Shown: positions 45,511 through 58,572, numbered from the stretch's first letter. The stretch is 64,000 nucleotides of DNA from Lysobacterales bacterium (GCA_016182785.1 JACPFU010000030.1:62001-126000), one strand, 5' to 3'. Translations and numbers: made by a program. The notes: generated by a model not told the origin, from the letters alone.

Positions 45511-47033
45511 GCGTCCGCGGCGGGGGCTGCGGCCAACGCCGCGAACCAGCCGGCGACGCGGCGTTCGCGCGCGTCGTCATCGCGCACGTGGCAGAACTCG
45601 TTGGCGCGCGAGCAGTAGCGATAATCGCGGCCCCATTCGCGATGCTGGCGCGCGACTTCGCCCACCGCGTGCACGATGCGCCGCGCCTCGTCGTCGGTCA
45701 TGGTCGGGTGGATCGACACGCGCACCCAGCCCGGCTTGTCGCTGAGGTTGCCCTGGTTGATCTTGCAGGTGATCGAATGCGAGTACTCGTGGCTCACGTG
45801 CAGCAGGTAGTGGCCGTAGGTGCCGGCGCAGGAACAGCCGCCGCGACTCTGGACGCCGAAGTAGTCGTTGAGCAGCCGCACCGCGAGGTTGTAGTGCAGC
45901 CCCTCGATGTAGAACGACAGCACGCCGAGCCGATGCGGCTGGTTGTCGGCGAGCAGGTGCAGGCCCGGGATCGCGCGCAGGCCCGGCCACAGGATGGCGA
46001 GCAGTTCCGCCTCGCGCGCGAGCATGTTGCGCGTGCCCATCGCCTCCTTCAGCTCGATGCACAGCCCGGCGCGGATCGCCTGCAGGAAGCCGGGCGTGCC
46101 GCCGTCCTCGCGCGCCTCGATGTCGTCGACGTACTTGTGCTCGCCCCAGGGGTTGGTCCAGTCGACGGTGCCGCCACCGGGGTTGTCGGGAATGCGGTTG
46201 TGATAGAGCTTGTGGTCGAACACCAGCACGCCCGGCGTGCCCGGGCCGCCGAGAAACTTGTGCGGCGAGAAGAAGATCGCGTCGAGCGCCGCGTCCGGCC
46301 GCCCGGCCGGGCGCATGTCGATGTCGATGTACGGCGCGCTGCACGCGAAGTCGACGAAGCACAGCCCGCCGGCGCGATGCATGCGCTCGGCGATGTCGTG
46401 GTAGGGCGTGAACAGCCCGGTGACGTTCGAGCACGAGGTCACGCTGGCGATCTTCAGCGGCCGCTCGCGGTATTCCACGAGCAGGCGATCGAGCGCGTCC
46501 AGATCGACCAGGCCATCGCCATCGGCGTCGATCACGCGCACGTCGCACAGCGTTTCCAGCCACGAGGTCTGGTTCGAGTGGTGCTCCATGTGCGAGACGA
46601 ACACGACCGGGCGTTCGTGCTCGGGCTTGCGCGCCAGGTCATGGAAGCGCTCGTGCACGCGCAGCCCGAGGATGCGCTGGAACTTGTTGACCACGCCGGT
46701 CATGCCGGTGCCGTAGCAGATCAGCGCGTGGTTCGGCCCGGCGTTGACGTGTTGCTTGATGCGCTTCAGCGCGTGGTGATAGGCCAGCGTCATGGTCGCG
46801 CCGGTCTCGCTGGTCTCGGTGTGGGTATTGCCGACGAAGGGCAGGATCTCGCGCCGGATCAGCTCCTCGATCGGCCCGTACATGCGCCCGCTCGCGGTCC
46901 AGTCGGCATACAGGATGCGCTGGCGCCCGAGCGGCGAGTCGAACTCCTGCTCGATGCCGAGGATGTTGCGGCGGAATGGCGCGAACCAGTCCTGCAGGGA
47001 AACGTTCGGTGCGGCGAAGGGGGCGACGGGCAT
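45507..47033 (-). CDS. Class V PLP-dependent aminotransferase / cysteine desulfurase-like enzyme
   Basis: The 508-residue fold-type I PLP enzyme has the Schiff-base lysine in SPHKFLGGPG (Lys259). GNTHTETSETG and VSHMEHHSNQTSW are also typical of class V. A later SRGGCSCAGTYGHYLL segment offers cysteines where desulfurases place their catalytic Cys. It is longer than IscS (about 400 aa), so it may be a specialised desulfurase or lyase. It heads an operon with the RegB/RegA-type two-component system, with ATGA overlaps, and could supply or sense a sulfur or redox signal. Confidence 0.8.
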   Translation of the reverse strand: MPVAPFAAPNVSLQDWFAPFRRNILGIEQEFDSPLGRQRILYADWTASGRMYGPIEELIRREILPFVGNTHTETSETGATMTLAYHHALKRIKQHVNAGPNHALICYGTGMTGVVNKFQRILGLRVHERFHDLARKPEHERPVVFVSHMEHHSNQTSWLETLCDVRVIDADGDGLVDLDALDRLLVEYRERPLKIASVTSCSNVTGLFTPYHDIAERMHRAGGLCFVDFACSAPYIDIDMRPAGRPDAALDAIFFSPHKFLGGPGTPGVLVFDHKLYHNRIPDNPGGGTVDWTNPWGEHKYVDDIEAREDGGTPGFLQAIRAGLCIELKEAMGTRNMLAREAELLAILWPGLRAIPGLHLLADNQPHRLGVLSFYIEGLHYNLAVRLLNDYFGVQSRGGCSCAGTYGHYLLHVSHEYSHSITCKINQGNLSDKPGWVRVSIHPTMTDDEARRIVHAVGEVARQHREWGRDYRYCSRANEFCHVRDDDARERRVAGWFAALAAAPAADA

Positions 47034-47106
47034 GGGCTGTGCTCTGGAAGTGCGTGATTATCCCGCAGCCGGACCCGCGTGGCGCACCTGCGCTTGCCCC
47101 GCCCGA

Positions 47107-49134
47107 TCAGTTCTCGAAGCCGTTGCCGAAGATCTGGTTGCCAAGTCCGGTGCCCTGCAGCGGCACCGCCAGCACGCCCTGGTCCGTCGTGACCTGCAAC
47201 TGGTCCACCGCAGCGCCGTTGGCCAGGGGCTGGAACACCACCGAAATCTGGCAAGCGCCGCCGCCGGCCAGCGAGCCGGGGCAGTCATGGCTGCTGATCG
47301 CGAACTCCTGGCCGACGGTGAGGAGCAGGGCGCTGACCGCGAGCGATGCCGCGCTCGGGTTGCTCAGGTTGGCCTGCTGCGCCGCGCTGGTCGAACCCAC
47401 GGTCTGGATTCCGAAATCGAGCGCGGCCGGGCCCAGCTGCGGTGGCAAGCGGCTGGCCGATCCTTGCAAGGACACCACCGTATCCCCTGCCGCCTGCGGG
47501 AAGGTGCCGATCGCGGCAGTGGTCGCGAGCAGGCCGGGTTGTGAGGGCGAGAAGCGGTAGACCAGCGTGCAGGTGGCGTCCGGGACCAGGTCGAAGTTCG
47601 AGTTCGCGCAGGTGCCGCCCTGGCGACTGAAGTCGCCATGGATCGGCGGGAAGATCTGGCTGACATGGATGTCGCCGCCGCCGGCGTTGCGCAGCGTCAC
47701 CGTGCCCTGCACCTGGCTTTGCTCGGCGGTCGCGAGCGACAGCGGCTCCGGATCGACCTGCAGGATGCCCGGTGGCACCAGGTCGATCTGGCCACCGGTA
47801 CGCAGCACCTGCCAGTCGGACAGGCTCTGGCCTGCGGGGACCGAATCCAGCGTCAGCGAGCCGGTGGTGGTGCCACCGATCTGCAGCAGGCGGTAGCGGC
47901 CGACTCCGTTGAGCGTGGCGATATGCACGCGACCGCCGCTCACGCTGGCATTGCCGTCGACGATCAGCAGGTCGTTCGGACTGCCCACGGTCCCGGGTTC
48001 GGCCAGGTCGAACACCAGCGCGCTGAGGTCGACCAGGCCGAGGCTGCCAAAGCGCAGCGTCCCCGGCTGGCTGCTGTCGTGCGCGCCGGGACGGATGGCG
48101 GCATTCGCGGCAACGCTCACGGCGCCGTGCACGCGACCACTGCCGAGCAGGACCGAGTTGCTGGCGATGGACACCGCGCTTGCGGTCAGTTCGCCGACCA
48201 GATCCAGTTGCGCGCCGTTGCTCACGGTGGTGCTGCCGCTGAAGCCATGCGTGCCCGGCAGCACGCTGCGCACCGCATTGCTGGCGGTGAGTTGCATGCT
48301 GCCGTTCAGGCCGAGCGACGCACCACTCGGGCGTTCCAGGCGATAGCCGTTCTGGTTGTGATTGAGATCGACCCGGGCAACGGCGTTGACGCCCTTGTTG
48401 AAGGTCAGGCTGGCGCAGTCCAGCCGCCCGGGCTGGCCGAGATTGCCGACGTGGATCGTCGCGAGCGCCCCGGCCAGCGCGTTCAGCGTGGCGGAGGCGC
48501 CGATGCAGCCGAGCACGCCGCCATTGGTCAGGTACAGGTCGGTAGCGGCCTGCGCCTGGCCGCTGGTGAAGCGCAGGCGGCTGTTGCTGCCATCGGCGTC
48601 GATGCGCACGTTGGCCAGATCCAGGCTCGGCACGCTCACCAGCGAACCGCCGAGTACCGACAATCGGGCCTGGCTCGGCAGCCCGAGCGCGGTCAGGGTG
48701 TTGGCCGTGACCTGCGCGCCGCTGTCGACGCGCAAGTGGGCATCGGAACCGATCGACAGCGCGGTCGCCGTCAGATGCGCGTTCAACGTGCTGGTGCCGC
48801 TGTTCAACGTGAAGCTGCCCGCCATCAGCGTGCCGTTGCCGAAGCTGAGCCCGTTGGCCGTGGTCAGGCTGAGGCTGCTGATCGACGCAGTCGCTCCGCC
48901 CAGCGAAACGGTTGCCGCCGCGGGGCTCACGAACACCGCATCGTCGCCAGCGCCGGGCACGCCGCTGCCCCCGCTCCAGTTGCCGGCGTCGAACCACAGC
49001 CCGTTGCCGGCAGCGCCGGTCCAGGTCACGGTCGCGGCTTCGGCCGAGGAAGCCATTGCGACCACCAGCAACAGCGCGACCTGGCGGACAAAGCGGAGCG
49101 GGCGCTGCGGAGCAGCGGTCGGGTTCAGGTGCAC
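47107..49134 (-). CDS. Secreted repeat-rich protein with choice-of-anchor-like domains and GFE tail
   Basis: The 675-residue protein starts with a GTG and has a signal peptide (ending SSAEA). An autotransporter-like passenger region of short Gly/Ser/Asn-rich strands follows, including GAAGNGLWFDAGNWSGG at the start. Two Ig-like or ASPM/Hydin-type (choice-of-anchor D) domains occupy about residues 450-660. There LRNAGGGDIHVSQI and DFGIQTVGSTSAAQQANLSN repeat the same pattern. It ends QIFGNGFEN. Probably an extracellular adhesin-like protein; no barrel domain is present. Confidence 0.75.
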   Translation of the reverse strand: MHLNPTAAPQRPLRFVRQVALLLVVAMASSAEAATVTWTGAAGNGLWFDAGNWSGGSGVPGAGDDAVFVSPAAATVSLGGATASISSLSLTTANGLSFGNGTLMAGSFTLNSGTSTLNAHLTATALSIGSDAHLRVDSGAQVTANTLTALGLPSQARLSVLGGSLVSVPSLDLANVRIDADGSNSRLRFTSGQAQAATDLYLTNGGVLGCIGASATLNALAGALATIHVGNLGQPGRLDCASLTFNKGVNAVARVDLNHNQNGYRLERPSGASLGLNGSMQLTASNAVRSVLPGTHGFSGSTTVSNGAQLDLVGELTASAVSIASNSVLLGSGRVHGAVSVAANAAIRPGAHDSSQPGTLRFGSLGLVDLSALVFDLAEPGTVGSPNDLLIVDGNASVSGGRVHIATLNGVGRYRLLQIGGTTTGSLTLDSVPAGQSLSDWQVLRTGGQIDLVPPGILQVDPEPLSLATAEQSQVQGTVTLRNAGGGDIHVSQIFPPIHGDFSRQGGTCANSNFDLVPDATCTLVYRFSPSQPGLLATTAAIGTFPQAAGDTVVSLQGSASRLPPQLGPAALDFGIQTVGSTSAAQQANLSNPSAASLAVSALLLTVGQEFAISSHDCPGSLAGGGACQISVVFQPLANGAAVDQLQVTTDQGVLAVPLQGTGLGNQIFGNGFEN

Positions 49135-49309
49135 GGGAGCTCCGGGGTTGCGCGCACAGGCAGCGGCGCAGTGCGACAGGATGGACGAGCGTGCAGGTTA
49201 GGAGCGCGGCGCGGCTGCGTCCACACTGACCAAGTCGTCGGCTCTTTCGACCCTCCCGTGAGGATGCTTGCCAGCTCCCCTCTCGGGGCGCAGGGCAGCG
49301 GTCTGGCGG

Positions 49310-51505
49310 TCACTCGACTGCGAGATCCTCGAAGCCCGATCGGAACACGCCTGAGGAAGTCATCACCGTGACCAGATTGCTCGCGGGGCGCCCGACGACC
49401 AGACGACGGTTGGCAAAATCGTACGCGGCGAACACTCCACGGCGCCCGCCGTCTTCTCCACCTGCCCGGACCGATCCAATCACGCTGTTTTCGTGATTGA
49501 CGGCACCGACCAAGGGGGTTTCCGCCCATGTGAATGCGGCCGCGTCGACTAGCTCTCCGTCGTCAAATTCGGGACTGGCAACCAGGTATTGCCCAGCGGG
49601 CAGGCGGGGTTCCAGGTAGTCGAACTGATCGCTACAAAGACTGTCGTCTGGCGAAGAGCCGACCAACGAGTTGGAAGCGTTGACTTCGCCGACGAGTCCG
49701 CCCCAACCGCTCGCCCAGGTCACGGCACCGACGATTGCTGCCGAGTCCGTCGAAAAGTGTCGGCTGCAGATGATGTAATTGCCATCGGTGAGCGCGATCG
49801 GCCAACCGACGTAATCTCTTTCGTGTGCACCGACCAGCGCAGTCTCGACTGAAACGGTTCCGATGGTTCCACTGTCGCCGTTTCCCCAAACCACAGCTCC
49901 CGCCTGCATTACGGCGCCGCGATCCCATCCCGGAAAGGCGACGACGTAGTGGCCATTCGTCAGTGCCACCACGTTCATCCCCGCGCTCATGGGCGTCGTG
50001 CCAACCAGAGAGTTGCTCGCGTTGACGCTTCCGGTCCGAGGACCGCTGCCATCCACCCACGTGGCTGCGCCCACGTCGATTCCGCTCGCGTTCTTCCAAC
50101 TGGGCGAGGCGACGACGTAGTTGCCGTTGGCCAGGGGCGTCACCCCGGACCGCCATGACAGACCCAGCTGATCCCCGGTAGTCGCGCCGACCAGTGAATT
50201 CGAGGGCGAAACGACTCCTACAGTCCCTTGTGTGCCATTTCCCCAAGTGATCGCGCCCTTCTGTCCATTCCAGTAGGGTGACGTGACGACATAGTTTCCA
50301 TTGGCGAGTGCCACCACCCCGTCGACGACGTAATCCGGATCACCGCCGATGAACTGGAAGTCGGCGCCTCCGATCAGAGAATTCTGCGCCGAGACTTCGC
50401 CAGTAATGCCGGTCGCACCGTTGCCCCAGGTCACGGCGCCGACATTGGTTCCAGTCGCGCCTTCCCAGAACGAAGAGGCGACGACGTAGTTTCCATTGGC
50501 AAGTGGCTGCACATCGTCATATCCGACCCAGTTTTCAGTGCGTGCACCCACCAGTGCATTGGCGGAAGAAATCGTGCCGACGTTCGGCTTGGTGCCATCC
50601 CCCCAGACCACGGCGCCTGCGTTGATCTCGTTGCCGTTGTCCCAGTAGGGCAGCGCAATCACGAAATTGCCGTTCGCAAGTGGGAGGACCTTTGGAAGCG
50701 TGAAGTCGCCGCCGGTGGATCCGATGAGTGAATTCTCAGCGGTCATGTGCCCGGTCGCGCCGACACTTCCGTCGGCCCACATCGCGCCTCCGACAGACGG
50801 CTCTTGCGGCGTTCCCCAGCCTCTGCTGACGATGACATAGTTGCCATTGGTCAGGGCCGTGCCGAAACTGACGGAAGCGAAGAACGAGTTTCCGACAACC
50901 GAATTCTGTGGCGTAACGGCGCCCGACACGCCTGTACTGCCTGATCCCCAGGTGATGGCGCCGACCATTTCCTCCCCGTTGCTCCAGCGCCGTGAGTCCA
51001 CGACGTAGTTCCCGTTCGCCAAGGCGTGAACGCCGGTCTCGCCCACATTGTCGTCGGTACGGGTTCCGACGAGGGCATTGGCCGACGAGATCGCTCCTGC
51101 AAGCCCCGTCTCACCGCTGGCCCAGGCGACCATTCCGGCAGAGGAAACCGATCCATTACTCCAGAACGAATTGGTCAGCAGGTAGTTTCCGTTCTTCAGA
51201 ACCACGATCTTCACGCTGTCGAGCGAAACCCCGGAGCCCGTGTTCGGAACGACGTTCGCGACCGTGCTGATCAACTCCAGATCGCGAGAATAGAGGTAGG
51301 CGGCGCCATCGGGAGGTCGGCGCGGGTCGGTCACGACCAAGTTGCCGTTCGGCAAGACTGCGATTTGTGCGCCGAATGCGACACTGCCGGGCGGGCCGAC
51401 GAGATCGAACTGGGCAGCGTGCGTACGACCGGCGTCAAGGGCCAGAAACAGAGCCAGAAGCATCGTCGTCGCAGTACGGATCGAAAGCGGGAACTGGGTC
51501 TTCAC
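49310..51505 (-). CDS. Secreted ten-unit repeat protein with GFE tail
   Basis: The 731-residue protein has a signal peptide (KTQFPLSIRTATTMLLALFL). About ten repeats of 55-65 residues follow, with consensus LANGNYVVASPxW, GAVTWGNG and NSLVG. The best known match in style is the DUF5650 repeat, though I could not check. It ends FRSGFEDLAVE, so the GFE is internal by four residues. Base composition is visibly lower in G+C than the neighbours. The GTG at 51505 was chosen because AGGT lies 8 bases before it. An ATG at 51526 is the alternative. Confidence 0.75.
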   Translation of the reverse strand: MKTQFPLSIRTATTMLLALFLALDAGRTHAAQFDLVGPPGSVAFGAQIAVLPNGNLVVTDPRRPPDGAAYLYSRDLELISTVANVVPNTGSGVSLDSVKIVVLKNGNYLLTNSFWSNGSVSSAGMVAWASGETGLAGAISSANALVGTRTDDNVGETGVHALANGNYVVDSRRWSNGEEMVGAITWGSGSTGVSGAVTPQNSVVGNSFFASVSFGTALTNGNYVIVSRGWGTPQEPSVGGAMWADGSVGATGHMTAENSLIGSTGGDFTLPKVLPLANGNFVIALPYWDNGNEINAGAVVWGDGTKPNVGTISSANALVGARTENWVGYDDVQPLANGNYVVASSFWEGATGTNVGAVTWGNGATGITGEVSAQNSLIGGADFQFIGGDPDYVVDGVVALANGNYVVTSPYWNGQKGAITWGNGTQGTVGVVSPSNSLVGATTGDQLGLSWRSGVTPLANGNYVVASPSWKNASGIDVGAATWVDGSGPRTGSVNASNSLVGTTPMSAGMNVVALTNGHYVVAFPGWDRGAVMQAGAVVWGNGDSGTIGTVSVETALVGAHERDYVGWPIALTDGNYIICSRHFSTDSAAIVGAVTWASGWGGLVGEVNASNSLVGSSPDDSLCSDQFDYLEPRLPAGQYLVASPEFDDGELVDAAAFTWAETPLVGAVNHENSVIGSVRAGGEDGGRRGVFAAYDFANRRLVVGRPASNLVTVMTSSGVFRSGFEDLAVE

Positions 51506-51681
51506 GTCTGATACCTGGAGGAACATCGAAGCGCGAAGTCTAACGAAGCTGTCGAAAGACTGTTGGCGATAGCCTGCCACCGAAGCGCCGGCTGCATCGC
51601 GCATTCTCCGTCGCGGCGCGGGATGGATTCGGGCAGCGCATTGCCGGCAGACTCGGCCATCCCGCCCGAACGAGCGTTTCC

Positions 51682-52440
51682 ATGCGCAGCACCCTGCTTC
51701 TGATCTTCTTCGTCGCCGCCGTCATCGGCCTGTACCGGATCGGCAGCGATCCCTATCGCACCGCCCTGCCGCTGGAGGTCGAGGACCTGTCGCCGATCGC
51801 GCCGCAACTCGCAAAGCTGCCGCCCGCGGATCGCGAGCTGGTCATCGATTACCTCAAGCGCAGCAATGGCGACGTGCTGCCGGCGCAGTTCGCTGATCCG
51901 GACAACCCGCTGACCGCGCGCACCTTCGCCGAGGCGATCGAGCTGGAGAAGACGCACCGCGAGAAGATGAAACTCGAACAGGCGCGGGTCGCCGCCTGGC
52001 GGGCGGAGCGTGAGTCGCAGTTCCAGCCGCTGCGCGACATCGTCTCGGCGCGCATCGTGAACCGCGAGGAGCTGCCGGCCGACCAGGTCTACGGCGGGCA
52101 GGCGACCGCATTCGGCAAGTCCGCCAGCGGCGGCGCCGACCGCAGCACGGTGACCGTGCTCACCTATCGCCTGATGAATCGCGGCAACCGCACCATCACG
52201 GTGCTGCGGGGCAATCTCGAAGTGGCCGGCAGTGGGTTGATGCCGGCGGCATCCTGCTGGATCGACGATGCCGAACGTCTCCCCGCACTCGAACACCGCG
52301 ACCTGCGCTGCCGCACCCCGGCCGACGCCACCGCCGCCGACCGGGAGCTGATCCAGCGCCCGCTCGGCCAGATCCCGCTCGAGTGGTATCCGAAGGAAAT
52401 CCGCTTCGACGACGGGCAGGTGCTGAAGGGGCCGCAGTAG
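51682..52440 (+). CDS. Hypothetical membrane-anchored or secreted protein
   Basis: The 252-residue protein has an N-terminal hydrophobic segment (MRSTLLLIFFVAAVIGLYRI) serving as signal or anchor. A helical charged region (AEAIELEKTHREKMKLEQARVAAWRAERE) follows, then a beta-rich part (TVTVLTYRLMNRGNRTITVLRG). A conserved-looking Cys pair (SCWIDDAERLPALEHRDLRC) ends the domain. It lies 10 bp from the convergent xdhC. I do not recognise a family. Confidence 0.65.
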   Translation: MRSTLLLIFFVAAVIGLYRIGSDPYRTALPLEVEDLSPIAPQLAKLPPADRELVIDYLKRSNGDVLPAQFADPDNPLTARTFAEAIELEKTHREKMKLEQARVAAWRAERESQFQPLRDIVSARIVNREELPADQVYGGQATAFGKSASGGADRSTVTVLTYRLMNRGNRTITVLRGNLEVAGSGLMPAASCWIDDAERLPALEHRDLRCRTPADATAADRELIQRPLGQIPLEWYPKEIRFDDGQVLKGPQ

Positions 52441-52449
52441 CTCGGGCGT

Positions 52450-53328
52450 TCACCCCGACGCCAGGCGCTTCGCAGCCATCGCCGCGATGATCTCGGCCAG
52501 CACGCTGATCGCGAGTTCCTCGGGGGTCTCGGCGCCGATCGGCAGGCCGATCGGGGCGCGGATGCGGCTGCAGAACTCGGCGAGTTCGGGCACGGCCTTG
52601 AACACCTGGCGGATGCGCTTACGGCTGCCCATCATGCCGACGTAGTTCGGCGGATGCGCGGCGAGGACCGGCAGCAATGCCACGTCGCTCAGCCAGTCGC
52701 GGTTCTGCAGCACCGCGGCGACGCGGCGTTCGCTGTCGAGCAGCGCCGGCAACGCGGCGCGGTCGCGATGGCAGCTGGCGCCGGTGAATTCCGATTCGTC
52801 GTAGCCGTCGGCGCGGTCGTCGAGTACGTGCAGGTCGTAGCCAAGCGGCGCCGCCGCGTGGCACAGCGCCAGGCCGCAGTGGCCGGCGCCGAGGATCAGC
52901 AGGCGCGGCGCCGGGTCGAGCGTGAGCGTGGCGTCGGCACCGAGTGCTTCGGCATCGAGTGCCACGCGGTGACCTTCGGTCAACGCATGCGCGGTGCCAC
53001 TGGCGCGCATGCGATCGGCGGCACCCTGCCAGCGGCGCAGCGCGATCCGCATCGAACCACCACACACGCCCTGCGCGCCGTCGCGACCGGTCAGGTCGAT
53101 CGGCACCTCGCCGCGCTCGTGGGCGGCCGCGAGCAATTCACGCGCTGCGGCGATGGTGTGCAACTCCAGCCTTCCGCCCCCGACACTGCCGGCGATGCGT
53201 GTGTCCGTCACCAACATCTGCGCCCCGACATGGCGCGGTGACGCACCGCGCGTGGCGAGCACCGTTGCGAGCACGACCGCTTCGCTCGATAGCCAATGGG
53301 CCAGCGTTGCATACAGGCGCTGGCTCAC
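52450..53328 (-). CDS. xdhC: XdhC-family molybdenum cofactor insertion protein
   Basis: XdhC receives, sulfurates and inserts Mo cofactor into xanthine dehydrogenase. The 292-residue protein has the family N-terminal part with SVGGGRLELHTI and a Rossmann-like second domain (LLILGAGHCGLALCHAAAPLG). The C-terminal NYVGMMGSRKRIRQVF and IRAPIGLPIGAETPEELAIS blocks are typical. The GTG at 53328 overlaps the xdhB stop (GTGA). It is the last gene of xdhA-xdhB-xdhC. Confidence 0.92.
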   Translation of the reverse strand: MSQRLYATLAHWLSSEAVVLATVLATRGASPRHVGAQMLVTDTRIAGSVGGGRLELHTIAAARELLAAAHERGEVPIDLTGRDGAQGVCGGSMRIALRRWQGAADRMRASGTAHALTEGHRVALDAEALGADATLTLDPAPRLLILGAGHCGLALCHAAAPLGYDLHVLDDRADGYDESEFTGASCHRDRAALPALLDSERRVAAVLQNRDWLSDVALLPVLAAHPPNYVGMMGSRKRIRQVFKAVPELAEFCSRIRAPIGLPIGAETPEELAISVLAEIIAAMAAKRLASG

Positions 53329-55732
53329 GCCCCGCGCACCTTCACGATCGCGTGGTAGATCGCCTCGGGCGTGCTCGGGCTGGCGAGTTCGACCACGCGC
53401 GCATCGCCGAACGCGGCGACCGCGTCGCGGATCGCCTCGCGCACCGCGATCGCGAGCATCAGCGGCGGCTCGCCGACGCCCTTGCTGTGGAAGATCACGT
53501 TCGTACTCGGCGGCTTGCTGCGCCGGAACAGGTCGACGCGGAAATCCTCGGGCACGTCGCCGACGGTCGGGATCTTGTAGGTGCTGGGTGCATCGGTCAG
53601 CAGCCGGCCCTGCGCGTTCCAACGCAGCTCCTCGCTGGTCAGCCAACCCATGCCCTGCACGAAGCCACCTTCGATCTGGCCGCGATCGATCAGCTCGGCG
53701 ATCGAGTCGCCGACGTCGTGCAGCAGATCGACGCGGCGCAGGCTATGCACGCCAGTCAGGCCACAGACTTCGACCTCGCAGACCGCGGCGCCGAATGCGA
53801 AGTAGTAGAACGGATGGCCGCGCCCTAGCTTGGGGTCCCAGCTCAGGCCCGGGGTGCGGTAGTAGCCGGTCGCAGCCAGGCTGACGCGGGCGTTGTAGGT
53901 CGAACGCACGACGTCGTGGAATGCGAGCGAGTGTTCGGGTCGATCGCGGTGGAACACGCGGTCATCCGCGAACACGATGTCCGCGGCTTCGTCGGCCCCC
54001 TCTCTCCCGACCTCTCTCCCACCGGGGGAGAGAGGAGAAGAGCGGTCCGAGCCCGGCGTCTTGAGCCCCTCTCCCTCGATGGGAGAGGGGTTGGGGAGAG
54101 GGTGGACCCGCAGCGACGCGGCCGCAATCGGCGCCATCCGCGCCAGCAAGGTCTCGCAAGCAGCCTTCACCGCCTGGCCGTTCAGATCAGAGCCGCTGCT
54201 CGCCGCGGTCGCCGAAGTGTTCGGCACCTTGTCGGTGCTGGTGACCATGATCTGGATGCGCGACTGCGAGATGCCGAGGGTGCGTGCGGCGACCGCAAGC
54301 ATCTTGGTGTGCAGGCCCTGGCCCATCTCGGTGCCGCCGTGGTTCAGCTGCACGCTGCCGTCGCTGTAGATCAGCACCAGTGCGCCGGCCTGGTTGTATT
54401 CGGTCTTGTTGAACGAGATGCCGAACTTCACCGGCGTGATCGCCAGTCCGCGCTTGCGTTGCGGGTGCTCGCGATTGAACGCATCCAGCTCGGCGCGGCG
54501 CAGGTCATAGGCGCTCGACGTACGCAGCTGCGCCCACAATTCGGGCAGGTGGTTGTCGACCACCGGCTGACCGTAATGGGTCTGGTTGCGATCTGGCGTG
54601 CAGCCTTCGCGATAGAAATTGCGCTCGCGCACCTGGTCCACCGGCAACCCGAGGAACCGCGCAACGCGATCCAGGATCTCCTCGCCGACGACCATGCCCT
54701 GCGGCCCGCCGAAACCGCGGAATGCGGTGTTCGAGGCCAGGTGCGTCTTGGCGATGCGGCCCTGAACTTCCACGTGCGGGATGAAGTACGCGTTGTCGAC
54801 ATGCACCATCGCGCGCATCAGCACCGGCGGGCTCAGATCGACGCTCCAGCCGCCATCGGCGACCAGGTCGATGCGCGCGGCCTGCAACAGGCCGTCGTCA
54901 TCGAAGCCGACCGTGAAGCGCGCGAAGAACGGATGGCGCTTGCCGGTCAGTTGCATGTCCAGCGCGCGATGCAGTTTCACCCGCGCCGGGCGGCCGGTCT
55001 TCCATGCCGCGAGCGCCGCGACGGCGGCGAAGGGATTGGCCTGTGTTTCCTTGCCGCCGAAGCCGCCACCCATGCGCAGGCAGCGGCAGACGACGCGATG
55101 TGAGGCGATGCCGAGCACGTGCGCGACCATGTGTTGGGTCTCGCTTGGATGCTGGGTCGAGGACACCAGTTGCACCAGGCCTTCGCTGTCGATGCTGGCC
55201 CAGCAGGCCTGGGTCTCGAGATAGAAATGATCCTGGCCGCCGATCAGCAGTTCGCCGCTGAGGCGGTGGGTCGCTGCGGCAAGCCCGGCGCTGACGTCGC
55301 CGCGTTCGACCCGCGCCGGCGGCAGGTGAAAGGACTCGGCCGCGATCGCCGCGTGCACGTCGAGCAGGGCCGGCAGCGCCTCGTACTCGACCTTGACCTG
55401 GCGGGCCGCGGCCATCGCCTGTGCTTCGCTGTCGGCCACGACCCAGGCCACGGCCTGGCCGAAATAGCTGACGTGGTCGGCAGGCATCACCGGCTCGTCA
55501 TGCACGATCGGGCCGAGGTCATTGGTGCCGGGAATATCCGCTGCGGTCAGCACCGCATGCACGCCAGGCAGGGCACGCGCAGCAGCAGTGTCGATGGCGA
55601 GGATGCGCGCATGCGCGTGCGGCGCCTGTACCGGATACAGGCTCAGCAGGCCGGCGGGCGGATGTTGCTCGTCGGCATAGATGGCGCGGCCGCTGACATG
55701 GCCGACCGCAGATTCGTGCGTCGTCGCCTTGC

Positions 55733-55736
<4 letters not shown>
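53325..55736 (-). CDS. xdhB: Xanthine dehydrogenase, molybdopterin-binding subunit
   Basis: XdhB is the large catalytic subunit that oxidises hypoxanthine and xanthine. The 803-residue protein shows the family blocks GGQDHFYLETQ, RMGGGFGGKE, AFRGFGGPQG and the Mo-site region GGTEMGQGLHTK, with FHSKGVGEPPL near the end. A palindromic repeat at 53997-54106 is translated in frame as about 37 extra residues between ASLR and ADIVFADDRVF. Its ATG overlaps the xdhA stop by 4 bp. Confidence 0.95.
53997..54106. repeat. REP-type palindrome inserted in frame in xdhB
   Basis: Two hairpins, CTCTCTCCC/GGGAGAGAG and CCCCTCTCCC/GGGAGAGGGG, make up this ~110-bp element. It has the CCCTCTCCC/GGGAGAGGG style of a dispersed intergenic repeat common in proteobacteria. 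It is read on the minus strand as PLPNPSPIEGEG and LSPGGREVGREG within xdhB without breaking the frame. Confidence 0.75.
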
Positions 55737-57106
<1,370 letters not shown>

Positions 57107-57119
57107 CGCGGAAGATTAG

Positions 57120-58564
<1,445 letters not shown>

Positions 58565-58572
58565 GTTCGTCG

